Source: Solirubrobacterales bacterium
Lineage (GTDB): Bacteria > Actinomycetota > Thermoleophilia > Solirubrobacterales > Solirubrobacteraceae
Direction: 5' to 3'
Assembly (NCBI GenBank): GCA_003244035.1
Contig: QHBV01000215.1
Span: 1-6,899, forward strand
DNA: 6,899 bases
This document shows positions 1 to 5,310 of this stretch, piece by piece. The number at the start of each line of letters is the position of its first letter. Position 1 is the stretch's first letter. Below the pieces are notes generated by a model, which worked only from the letters and a program-made list of their open reading frames with translations, was not told where the DNA came from and made no database searches. A program made the position numbers and the translations under genes.

Positions 1-426
1 AGAAACCGATGGCCATTGACACCGTTCGAGCAGACCTGCGATCTGCGTGCGCAAAGACGGGTTGCGGACGAAGTGCATCGCTAGAAATTCCAGGAGCACA
101 CCTCGCTCTTGCGATCCCGACGACGGCAGGCTGCAGCTGACCATCTCACGAAGAATGCGCGGAACCTGGGACTCAATTGAGCACAGCTTGCTCTCGATCT
201 CGTCGCGAAGCGCTTGGTCTTTCCCCCAGAAATGGTTGCGGTAGGTGACACCTTCGGGCGGTCGGTGGTACACGGTGCGGGACCGCAGGTTGATGGCCGT
301 GAGGCGGCTGTCGTCGCCGGTGAACCCGCGGAGGTATCCGCAACTTGCAAGATGGTTCTTCTTGTTCGCCGACTCCTTAGCCAGATTAGAAAGCCGTGGC
401 CTGCGCCGGACATGTGGTAGCGCCAC
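1..426 (-). CDS. DUF4238-family protein, N-terminal part (runs off left edge)
   Basis: Read on the minus strand, the frame is open for 142 codons from GTG 426 to the window edge. Residues about 21-35 (NKKNHLASCGYLRGF) resemble the opening His/Tyr-Leu-Arg-x-Phe block of DUF4238 proteins. Next come a short strand region (RLTAINLRSRTVYHR), an RNHFW block, an IESKLCSIESQVPRIL helix, and a LLEFLAMHFVRNPSLRTQ helix like the FLA-x2-x-x-R-x-P-x-x-R segment of that family. The biochemical role of DUF4238 is unknown to me. GTG 426 is the only standard in-frame start, but it lacks a ribosome site. An AAGGAG sits at 373-378, yet no ATG, GTG or TTG follows it at normal distance; the alternative is CTG 384. 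The start may therefore be damaged, since the family usually begins just before the NKKNH block. The gene lies beyond the tRNA fragment, so it probably belongs to the chromosomal flank. Family call is by motif memory only. Confidence 0.62.
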   Translation of the reverse strand, partial: MALPHVRRRPRLSNLAKESANKKNHLASCGYLRGFTGDDSRLTAINLRSRTVYHRPPEGVTYRNHFWGKDQALRDEIESKLCSIESQVPRILREMVSCSLPSSGSQERGVLLEFLAMHFVRNPSLRTQIAGLLERCQWPSVS

Positions 427-475
427 GTGGTAGCGCCGGACGACACGACCGGCGCGAACGTTCCCCAGAGACGAG

Positions 476-500
476 AAAACCCTCAGCTTTGGAGGGGTTT
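476..500 (-). terminator. Intrinsic terminator after the tRNA-Gly fragment
   Basis: On the minus strand AAACCCCTC (500-492), a loop CAAAGCT, then GAGGGTTTT (484-476) form a stem of eight pairs with one bulged C, ending in a short T run. It starts 8 bases after the tRNA discriminator base, where a tRNA gene terminator is expected. This supports the view that the tRNA 3' end and its native downstream flank are preserved here. Confidence 0.6.
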
Positions 501-507
501 CTGGTGA

Positions 508-552
508 AGCGGCTGAAGGGCCTCGAACCCTCGACCTTCTGCATGGCAAGCA
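508..552 (-). other. Integration attachment site: 3' part of a tRNA-Gly(GCC) gene
   Basis: On the minus strand this reads as a tRNA from the last anticodon-stem bases to the discriminator. It has anticodon loop TTGCCAT (549-543, anticodon GCC at 547-545), 3' anticodon stem GCAGA, a 5-base variable loop, T stem GAGGG paired with CCCTT around TTCGAGG, and acceptor strand CAGCCGC with discriminator T at 508. The acceptor strand fits tRNA-Gly starting GCGGCTG. Upstream bases continue only three anticodon-stem pairs (TGC/GCA); the D arm and 5' acceptor are absent, so this is not a functional tRNA. A 3' tRNA fragment beside a tyrosine integrase is the classic product of integration into a tRNA gene. 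The truncated side faces the integrase and the terminator side faces left, so the island should extend rightwards and the restored tRNA should lie at its far end, outside the window. Confidence 0.8.
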
Positions 553-632
553 CCTGGACGGGGTCTAGTTCCAGCAAGTACGGGCGATCTATAACGCTCT
601 GAGGCCTTATTTCTAGCCGAATCAGCCCGGAT

Positions 633-704
633 TGATGCCCAATCTGATGCCCAATCCGGTCTTGATCAAATCTGATGCCCAATCGTAAATCTGATGCCCA
701 ATCG
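633..704 (+). repeat. Four direct 12-bp repeats, likely integrase arm-type sites
   Basis: TGATGCCCAATC occurs exactly at 633-644, 645-656, 673-684 and 692-703. The last two extend to a perfect 18-bp repeat, AAATCTGATGCCCAATCG, at 668-685 and 687-704. The array sits between the tRNA attachment core (508-552) and the integrase start (731). Tyrosine integrases with an N-terminal arm-binding domain bind short direct repeats flanking the core site. The array also abuts the integrase promoter, so bound integrase could repress its own gene. The repeats are seen directly; the binding role is inferred. Four copies with uneven spacing of 12, 28 and 19 bp do not fit a CRISPR array. Confidence 0.65.
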
Positions 705-718
705 CGAGCGCTGTGGTT

Positions 719-724
719 TAGACT
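719..724 (+). promoter_or_regulatory. -10 box of a leaderless integrase promoter
   Basis: TAGACT matches the actinobacterial -10 pattern TANNNT and ends 6 bases before the GTG at 731, so transcription would start at or next to the start codon. No Shine-Dalgarno sequence precedes that codon, which agrees with a leaderless message. The -35 region falls inside the last 12-bp repeat (692-703). Confidence 0.45.
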
Positions 725-730
725 ACGCCG

Positions 731-2092
731 GTGGACGACGCCGTGCTGGAGCAGACGAACCTGGTCCTGAGGCCGCGAAAGGGGAGTGGCGAGAAGGTCT
801 ACTGGGACGCGCAATGGCGATTTCGCACGGTGGCGTCCGAGCCGTGGCGGATGAAGAAGCAGCGACTCGGCCTCGCTTGGCTCGAACCCGACGGGAGTGG
901 GGGATGGCGCAAGCGCAAAGGCCGCTGCCGCGACGGCTGGCTTGACGAGCGCGCGGCCAATCTTGCCGCCAACTACGCGATGAAGGAGCACGCCGCGGTC
1001 TTACGCTCGGTCGCCGAGCGGGCTCGCCAAGAGCGAGAGCGGCTGCTGACCGTCCGAGTAGCGGCGCGGGAGTGGCTCAGCTGGTTGGACGAGGTCCGCG
1101 GCGCGAAGCCGTCGACGATCCGCGACTACCAAACCCTTCTTCGCGAGCCTGGCGAACGCTACAAGCGCGGCACCCGAACGAGCCGTGGCCGGATCATGGA
1201 GGCGTTCGGCGATAGGCCGATCAACCAGGTCACGACCACCGACGTCAGCCGCTTCTTGCGCTTGCTCGACTCCGAGGGCCTGACGCCTCGCAACGTCAAC
1301 AAGTATCGCCAGGTGCTTCAAGCGATGTTCACCTACGCGTGCCGCACCGACACCTTCGCCCTGGCGAGCAACCCGGTCGAGCACACCGACAAGCGCCGCG
1401 AGCCATTGCCGGCCGCACTCGACTACTACGAGGTCGAGGAGGTCGAGGCGCTGGCGCGCGTATGCGAGCAGGGCGCTCACCGGCCGACCGCAGCGGTCGG
1501 TGACGCCGAGCTCACCGCTCGCGCGGCTGAGGATCGCCAGGACGCCGATGCCTTCCGGATCCTGTTCTACACCGGTATCCGCATCGGTGAGCTATTGACC
1601 CTTCGTTGGGCTGACGTCGATCTGGACGCGCGGTTGTTGCTCGTGCGGCGCAGCCTCTCGGCCGGGGTCGAGACCGAGCCCAAGGGGCGCCGTAACCGCT
1701 ACGTCCCCCTGTCGGACCCGGCATTGGCCGCACTCGCCCGGCTCGGCGCCCGTTACGAGTTCATTGGCGATGACGACTACGTGGTCTGCAACCGGTGGGG
1801 CCGGCGCTTGGACGACTCTGCTCTCCGCCGCCGCTACCACCGTGGCTGCGACGCCGCCGGGTTGCGGCGCGTGAAGCTGCACGGCCTGCGCCACGCCGCG
1901 GGCAGCATCCTTGCACGGGCCACCGATCCTGTGTTCGTACGCGACTACCTCGGTCACTCGAAGCTGAGCACCACCGACCGCTACGTCAGCGCCAAGCACC
2001 GGCCCGAGGACTTCGAGCGGCTCAATCGTGCGTTCGGCGCTTCGCCGCGCGAGCCCGCCGTTGATGAGACGGACACCGCCGCAGGCCGCTGA
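731..2092 (+). CDS. int: Tyrosine site-specific integrase (phage/island type)
   Basis: This 453-residue protein catalyses integration and excision by strand exchange at the attachment site through a 3'-phosphotyrosine intermediate. Residues about 10-90 form a basic, Trp-rich N-terminal region expected to bind arm sites. About 105-220 is the helical core-binding domain (AREWLSWLDEV, NVNKYRQVLQAMFTYA), and about 230-430 the catalytic domain. All catalytic residues are visible: Arg284 (TGIRIGELL), Lys318 (EPKGRR), His384 and Arg387 (HGLRH), His409 (LGHSKLSTT) and Tyr418 (TDRYVS). GTG 731 is the first possible start, because an in-frame TAG lies at 719. Length is normal for the family. It lies about 180 bp from the tRNA-Gly fragment and reads away from it, with repeats between, as in tRNA-targeted islands. 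It appears intact, so the element may still be able to move if both ends survive. Confidence 0.96.
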   Translation: MDDAVLEQTNLVLRPRKGSGEKVYWDAQWRFRTVASEPWRMKKQRLGLAWLEPDGSGGWRKRKGRCRDGWLDERAANLAANYAMKEHAAVLRSVAERARQERERLLTVRVAAREWLSWLDEVRGAKPSTIRDYQTLLREPGERYKRGTRTSRGRIMEAFGDRPINQVTTTDVSRFLRLLDSEGLTPRNVNKYRQVLQAMFTYACRTDTFALASNPVEHTDKRREPLPAALDYYEVEEVEALARVCEQGAHRPTAAVGDAELTARAAEDRQDADAFRILFYTGIRIGELLTLRWADVDLDARLLLVRRSLSAGVETEPKGRRNRYVPLSDPALAALARLGARYEFIGDDDYVVCNRWGRRLDDSALRRRYHRGCDAAGLRRVKLHGLRHAAGSILARATDPVFVRDYLGHSKLSTTDRYVSAKHRPEDFERLNRAFGASPREPAVDETDTAAGR

Positions 2093-2119
2093 TACGGCTG
2101 GCAGACTCGACCGTTCGCC

Positions 2120-2473
2120 ATGCCCACTCGGGACTTTCCAATCAGCGTCGCACTGCTCGAGGTGCCAACGACCGTCTTCCGCGGTTGCCACGCTCCGGAC
2201 GCGGTGGCGGTCATAGATGCGATGCGGTCCAACTATGAGACCGGCCGATCGGCACACCCTGCTGACCTTCGCGCCACGGTGCTTCACATGGCCATATCGA
2301 TGTTCGAGGACGCCGATAGCCTGTCGCGCCTGGCCCGACGCCGGCCTGACCGCGTTGGCACCCATCTGGCTCGAGTCGAGTTGCAACCCGGCCTTGCGAT
2401 CTGCCTCGCGGACACCGGGAGCCGCGGGCACTGGTCGATCTGGGGTTGCCGGATCAGCTCGCCGCCTGCGTGA
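2120..2473 (+). CDS. Hypothetical protein with a probable late frameshift
   Basis: I do not recognise this family. It begins at ATG 2120, 27 bases after the integrase stop, with no clear ribosome site. As read it is 117 residues. Residues about 30-110 look like real protein: an alpha-helical stretch (APDAVAVIDAMRSNYETG, then ADLRATVLHMAISMFEDA) followed by a compact end (GTHLARVELQPGLAICLADTG). The last ten residues (GCRISSPPA) are poor. One extra base in the GGGG at 2442-2445 would instead give GLPDQLAACVIDVAPIGG, ending at TAA 2497-2499, about 126 residues and with better composition. A one-base deletion, real or a sequencing error, is likely there. No signal peptide or membrane segment is seen. 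It may be cargo co-transcribed with the integrase. Confidence 0.55.
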   Translation: MPTRDFPISVALLEVPTTVFRGCHAPDAVAVIDAMRSNYETGRSAHPADLRATVLHMAISMFEDADSLSRLARRRPDRVGTHLARVELQPGLAICLADTGSRGHWSIWGCRISSPPA

Positions 2474-2521
2474 TCGACGTGGCGCCCATTGGCGGATAAC
2501 GGCGACGGTTGTCGGCGTCGA

Positions 2522-2527
2522 TACGAT
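2522..2527 (+). promoter_or_regulatory. -10 box of a leaderless promoter
   Basis: TACGAT ends 6 bases before ATG 2534, the same spacing as at the integrase gene. There is no Shine-Dalgarno sequence. No good -35 is seen at 16-18 bp upstream, so the call rests on the -10 box and its spacing. Confidence 0.4.
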
Positions 2528-2533
2528 CTGAGC

Positions 2534-2728
2534 ATGACCTACTCGATCTTCGACGCTGGCAACCTCGTTACGTCTTTCGATCGCGAGGACGAGGCTCACG
2601 AGGCTCTCGAGCGCCTTGCCCACGAGAACGCCGAGACATGTGACGGTCTGCTGCTCGTCGCGTTCGACGACGCCGGCGACGTCGTTGCGGACTGCATTCC
2701 AGGTGAGCGCATCGTTACCGCAGCATGA
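2534..2728 (+). CDS. Small acidic orphan protein (64 residues)
   Basis: I do not recognise the family. The protein begins MTYSIFDAGNLVTSFDRED, has a helix rich in Glu and Ala (EDEAHEALERLAHENAE), then a strand-turn-strand end (GLLLVAFDDAGDVVADCI). It is soluble, acidic and has no membrane segment. ATG 2534 is preferred over ATG 2489: the extra upstream residues are Arg-rich and low quality, and the -10 box TACGAT sits exactly 6 bases before 2534. Its beta-alpha-beta-like layout would suit a small binding or regulatory protein, but no function can be assigned. The coding quality is clearly better than in the surrounding spacer. Confidence 0.65.
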   Translation: MTYSIFDAGNLVTSFDREDEAHEALERLAHENAETCDGLLLVAFDDAGDVVADCIPGERIVTAA

Positions 2729-2947
2729 TCGTCAGCCCGATCGGGCCACCTGCACCACGCCACGGGTCCTGCACAGCTCCCGCATGGACGGCCACCGCCT
2801 CCGGCATCTGAGAAACCGGCTAGGCGCCGGATAGCACCACGCTACGGTGTGCCCAGCCTGCTCGTTCCCGGTGCTCGCAGCGCGGGTGAACTCGACCGTC
2901 AGTGGGCGCTCCGCATCAACGCAACGGTCGAACCGGCAGCGCGGTCG
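2729..2947. other. Spacer with no recognisable gene
   Basis: I find no convincing coding frame here. Just after the stop of the 64-residue gene lies a perfect 12-bp palindrome GCCCGATCGGGC (2735-2746), which may be a weak terminator or binding site but has no T run. A small hairpin (CCGGC/GCCGG) lies at about 2815-2829. The stretch may include further decayed sequence of the methyltransferase that follows. Confidence 0.4.
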
Positions 2948-3362
2948 ATGACACCAGCGCGACCAACACCGACTTGTTCGAGGATCCCTCCCGTGGTGAC
3001 GCGTCGTTCGAGCATCGAGATCGAGCACGACGGCGACGAGCTGCGCGTCGTGCTGCGCGGCGTCGACGTATATGACCCAACACCGGCGAGACACGCAGCG
3101 ACGAGACCGACCAGATCGCGCTGTGGATGATCGACACCGCCTACAACGGCGAGTCGTTGTTCGTCCGCCACTGCTACTTCACCGGCGGCCAGGACCCCTA
3201 CGCGCGCCTCAAGCGCGCGCTCAAGGCCGACATCGACGCCGACGCCTGGTCGAGCCTCTGCGCCACCGGGTCGCGTTTGTTCGCGCGCCCCGAGTCGGGG
3301 AGGATCGCCGTCAAGGTCATCACGACTACGGCGACGAAGTGATGAAGGTATTCGACGTCTGA
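2948..3362 (+). pseudogene. C-terminal remnant of a site-specific DNA methyltransferase
   Basis: Joining three frames gives a continuous family-like C-terminus: SSIEIEHDGDELRVVLRGVD, then YDPNTGETRSDETDQIALWM, then IDTAYNGESLFVRHCYFTGG, then DPYARLKRALKADIDADAW, and finally KVINDYGDEVMKVFDV ending at TGA 3360-3362. I recognise this as the tail of adenine-specific (Mod-like, COG2189-type) DNA methylases usually encoded beside type III-like restriction helicases. A type III restriction subunit tail is the alternative. Frames break by one base near 3075 (CCC where CCCC is needed) and near 3331 (one A where AA is needed). A third break near 2988 (CCC where CC is needed) joins NTDLFEDP to VVTRRS. 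The catalytic methylase part (DPPY motif, SAM motif) is missing entirely, so this cannot be an active enzyme even if the indels are errors. Confidence 0.62.
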
Positions 3363-3415
3363 CGGGTGGCTGTGCAGCCACCGCGAGCCGGCCGGATGGT
3401 CGCGCACCGGGGCGC

Positions 3416-3427
3416 TACCGTTAACGG
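3416..3427 (+). promoter_or_regulatory. Promoter and possible operator of the toxin-antitoxin pair
   Basis: TACCGT (3416-3421) fits a TANNNT -10 box, 8 bases before the GTG at 3430, again suggesting a leaderless message. It overlaps a perfect 10-bp palindrome CCGTTAACGG at 3418-3427. Antitoxins commonly repress their own promoter through such palindromes. The sequence is seen; the regulatory role is inferred. Confidence 0.4.
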
Positions 3428-3429
3428 CG

Positions 3430-3672
3430 GTGACCGCGAAAGAGATGCTGCGCGAGCAGGTCGAGGCGTTCTCGGAGGAGGAGGCCTCGGACGCCCTGCG
3501 ACTGTTGGAGCTGCGCCGAGACCCCGTCGTGGTCGCGTTTCGCGACGCGCCCATTGATGACGAGCCGTTCACGTCGGAGGAGCGGGCCACGCTGACGGAG
3601 GCTGATGGCGATATCGCGGCCGGCCGGACGATCTCGCTCGATGAGCTGAGGCGCGAGCTCGGCGACGAGTGA
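3430..3672 (+). CDS. Antitoxin of a RelE/ParE-type toxin-antitoxin pair
   Basis: This 80-residue acidic protein should bind and neutralise the toxin encoded directly after it. The N-terminus (MTAKEMLREQVEAFSEEEAS, then DALRLLELR) is helical. The middle (APIDDEPFTSEERATLTEAD) is acidic and probably flexible, and the end (TISLDELRRELGDE) is the Ser-Leu-Asp-Glu-Leu-x-x-Glu-Leu helix typical of the toxin-binding tail in Phd/RelB-like antitoxins. I cannot place it in a specific DNA-binding fold. GTG 3430 is chosen because it is the first start in the frame and the -10 box and palindrome lie just before it. Its stop overlaps the toxin start by four bases (GTGA, 3669-3672), so translation is probably coupled. 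Role is inferred mainly from position, size and C-terminal helix. Confidence 0.75.
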   Translation: MTAKEMLREQVEAFSEEEASDALRLLELRRDPVVVAFRDAPIDDEPFTSEERATLTEADGDIAAGRTISLDELRRELGDE

Positions 3673-3935
3673 CAGACGGCCGCTGGACGGTCCGCTTTGC
3701 GGCACGGGCCGAGCGCGACATGCGCCGGCTCGACCGGCGGGTTCGCGCCCGCGTGTACGAAGCGCTCGAGCGCCTCCGTGAAGATCCCCAGGCGGGTGCA
3801 CTCCTCAAGCTCTCGGGCCGTCCCGAGTCGAGACTTCGAGTCGGCGACTGGCGCGTGCTGGTCGAGCTCGACGCGGCGGAGCAGATCATCTACATCAAGC
3901 ACGTGCTGCCTCGGGGCCGCGCCTACCGCGACTGA
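3669..3935 (+). CDS. RelE/ParE-family toxin
   Basis: This 88-residue basic protein has the RelE/ParE layout: an opening strand WTVRFAARAERDMRRLDRR, a helical hairpin (VRARVYEALERLREDPQAG), then SRLRVGDWRVLVELD and IIYIKHVLPRGRAYRD. The Arg-x-Gly-Asp-Trp-Arg-Val strand and the HVLPRGRAYRD tail are typical of RelE-like toxins, which cleave mRNA at the ribosome; ParE-like members instead inhibit DNA gyrase. The family cannot be split further from sequence alone. GTG 3669 overlaps the antitoxin stop. The frame is complete and no lesion is seen, unlike most neighbours. That fits a pair whose loss would harm the host and which stabilises the island. A -1-frame reading over its 3' end that continues into the integrase fragment is incidental. 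Confidence 0.88.
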   Translation: MTDGRWTVRFAARAERDMRRLDRRVRARVYEALERLREDPQAGALLKLSGRPESRLRVGDWRVLVELDAAEQIIYIKHVLPRGRAYRD

Positions 3936-3969
3936 GCCCGCCCCGTCGGTCTGCCCGGCCCGGTCTGGT

Positions 3970-4074
3970 TCACGCCTTCGCGAACCGGCAGATCGTCCGC
4001 ACCTCACAGTGCCAGCAGCGCAAGCCGGGGTTGGGTACGTAGTCCCTCGCGCGGATCCGCGCCACCGTGTCGCG
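3970..4074 (-). pseudogene. C-terminal scrap of a PD-(D/E)XK nuclease (RecB/Cas4-like)
   Basis: On the minus strand the sequence from about 4074 to the TGA at 3972-3970 reads RDTVARIRARDYVPNPG, then LRCWHCEVRTICRFAKA. The Pro-Asn-Pro-Gly followed by C-x2-C-x5-C is the C-terminal Fe-S cysteine block of RecB-type PD-(D/E)XK nucleases, as in AddB, Cas4 and actinobacterial helicase-nucleases. Only about 34 residues remain. Upstream the frame runs into the antisense of the integrase fragment, so the nuclease core (D, E-x-K) is lost. The long open frame continuing to 4767 is therefore an accidental fusion. Only three of the four cluster cysteines would be in this tail in the known families. It is too short to function. 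Confidence 0.6.
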
Positions 4075-4761
4075 CTCGACTACTACGAGGTCGAGGAGGT
4101 CGAAGCGCTGGCGCGGGTGTGCGAGCACGGCGATCATCGGTCGACCGAAGCGGTCGGCGACTCCGAGCTCGCCGCTCGCGCGGCCGAGGATCGTCAGGAC
4201 GCCGAGGCGTTCAGGATCCTGTTCTACACCGGCATCCGCGTCGGCGAGCTGCTGACGCTCCGCTGGGCGGACGTCGATCTGGGCGTGCGGTCGCTGGTGG
4301 TGCGGCACAACCTCTCGGCGGGGGTCGAAACCGAACCGAAGGGACGCCGACACCGCTACGTGCCTCTGTCGGACCCGGCGCTCGCCTCGCTCGCTCGGCT
4401 CGGCGCCCGCGATGAGTTCATCGGCGGCGATGACTACGTGGTCTGCAACCGCTGGGGCCGGCGGCTGGACGCGTCCGCACTTCGCCGCCGCTATCGCCGT
4501 GGGTGCCAGGTCGCCGGCCTGCGCCGCGTGAAGCTGCACGGCCTGCGCCACTCCGCCGGCAGCATCCTCGCCCGCGCGGCAGATCCGGTGTTCGTGCGCG
4601 ACTACCTCGGTCACTCGAAGCTCAGCACGACGGACCGGTACGTGAGCGCCAAGCACCGGCCGGAGGACTTCGAGCGTCTGAACCGGGCGTTTGGGGCTGC
4701 GCCTCGCGCTGAGGATTTCCCGAGTGACAGGGAGAGCAGTCCGCTGCCGGGCGTACCGTGA
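4072..4761 (+). pseudogene. Catalytic half of a second tyrosine integrase
   Basis: From LDYYEVEEVEALARVCE on, this matches residues 230-437 of the integrase at 731-2092 without gaps at a fixed offset of 2657 bases. I count 24 differences in 208 residues, and 51 of 60 bases match where compared (1561-1620 against 4218-4277); most changes are synonymous. All catalytic residues persist: the TGIRVGELL Arg, EPKGRR Lys, HGLRH His and Arg, LGHSKLSTT His and TDRYVS Tyr. The arm-binding and core-binding domains are missing. Similarity stops sharply near 4070, where the nuclease scrap begins on the other strand, and no good start codon lies there. The tail after FGA differs (APRAEDFPSDRESS...). The stop overlaps the yhcG GTG by four bases. 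It is probably a deletion remnant of a related island, though the frame is still clean for about 229 codons. Confidence 0.9.
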
Positions 4762-5310
4762 CGCCATGCCCGATCAGCCGGTCCGTCGAGGTAGCCCACG
4801 ATGCCGATGCCGTCGCGGCTACCGTCAGCTACCGGGAGCTGATCGAGCGCTTGCAGCGCCGAATTCGCGAATCACAGGCCCGTGCGGCTCGGGCGCTGAA
4901 CACCGAGCTCATCACGCTGTACTGATCGATCGGCCGCGACATCCTCGGCGCGCAGCAGGCCGGCGACTGGGGCGACGACATCGTCGGGCGTATCGCTGAG
5001 GATCTGCGGACCGAGACCGGCTCGGCGCGAGGGTTTTCCCGCCGCAACCTGTTCTACATGCGCAGGATTGCCGCCCTCTGGCCTGACGAATCAGTGATGG
5101 CACAAATTTCCTGGACCGCGCATCGAACTCTGCTCGATCGGTTCGCTCGCGATCCCGAACTGTACGTCTGGTACGCATCGATGGCCGCGGAAGGCCGGTG
5201 GTCGGTCCGCCATCTGCAAGGTCAGATCAGTCTTAAGCTGCACCGCCGCACGGGCGCTGCAGTCATGAATTTCGACGCGGTGCTGGAACCCCCAGATGCC
5301 GAGCGCGCCT
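4758..5310 (+). pseudogene. yhcG: YhcG/DUF1016 nuclease, N-terminal domain only, with in-frame stop
   Basis: GTG 4758 opens a frame reading VSYRELIERLQRRIRESQAR, AARALNTELITLY, stop, SIGRDILGAQQAGDWGDDIV, GFSRRNLFYMRRIAALWPDE, QISWTAHRTLLDRF, WYASMAAEGRWSVRHLQGQI and AVMNFDAVLEPPDAERA. This is the DUF1016 N-terminal domain of YhcG-type proteins, which carry a C-terminal PD-(D/E)XK nuclease and occur in defence islands. Codon 56 (TGA, 4923-4925) replaces the Trp of the conserved LYWSIGRDI, a TGG to TGA change. After about 5310 the frame (open to 5489) becomes low-complexity Ser/Arg sequence and the nuclease domain is absent. ATG 5058 could start a shorter product, but it lies inside the conserved FYMR block. 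The GTG overlaps the integrase-fragment stop (GTGA, 4758-4761), implying coupled translation before decay. Confidence 0.82.

Noticed and set aside
508..600. Complete tRNA gene
   Set aside because: No D arm or 5' acceptor strand upstream of the anticodon loop; only three anticodon-stem pairs remain.
633..704. CRISPR array
   Set aside because: Repeat unit is only 12-18 bp, spacing is irregular, one pair is contiguous, and no cas genes are present.
386..991. Minus-strand frame crossing the tRNA fragment, repeats and integrase start
   Set aside because: It spans the tRNA fragment and non-coding repeats and has no protein-like composition.
1592..2623. Long minus-strand open frame opposite the integrase
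   Set aside because: It is the antisense of the conserved catalytic domain; Val/Ala/Arg-rich with no family features. A matching antisense frame appears over the second copy, as expected from codon bias.
2849..3130. Intact 93-residue gene
   Set aside because: Only its part from about 2995 to 3075 is family-like; its ends are frameshift products of the methyltransferase remnant.
3198..4007. Long minus-strand frame opposite the methylase tail and toxin-antitoxin pair
   Set aside because: Antisense shadow, Ser/Arg-rich, no domain features, while the plus strand carries recognisable proteins.
3697..4070. Upstream part of the plus-strand frame leading into the integrase fragment
   Set aside because: It is out of frame over the RelE/ParE toxin and spacer and is Ser/Arg-rich; not a natural N-terminus.
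4075..4767. Minus-strand open frame over the second integrase fragment, continuing into the nuclease tail
   Set aside because: Only the last ~34 codons (3970-4074) look like a real protein; the rest is antisense of the integrase.
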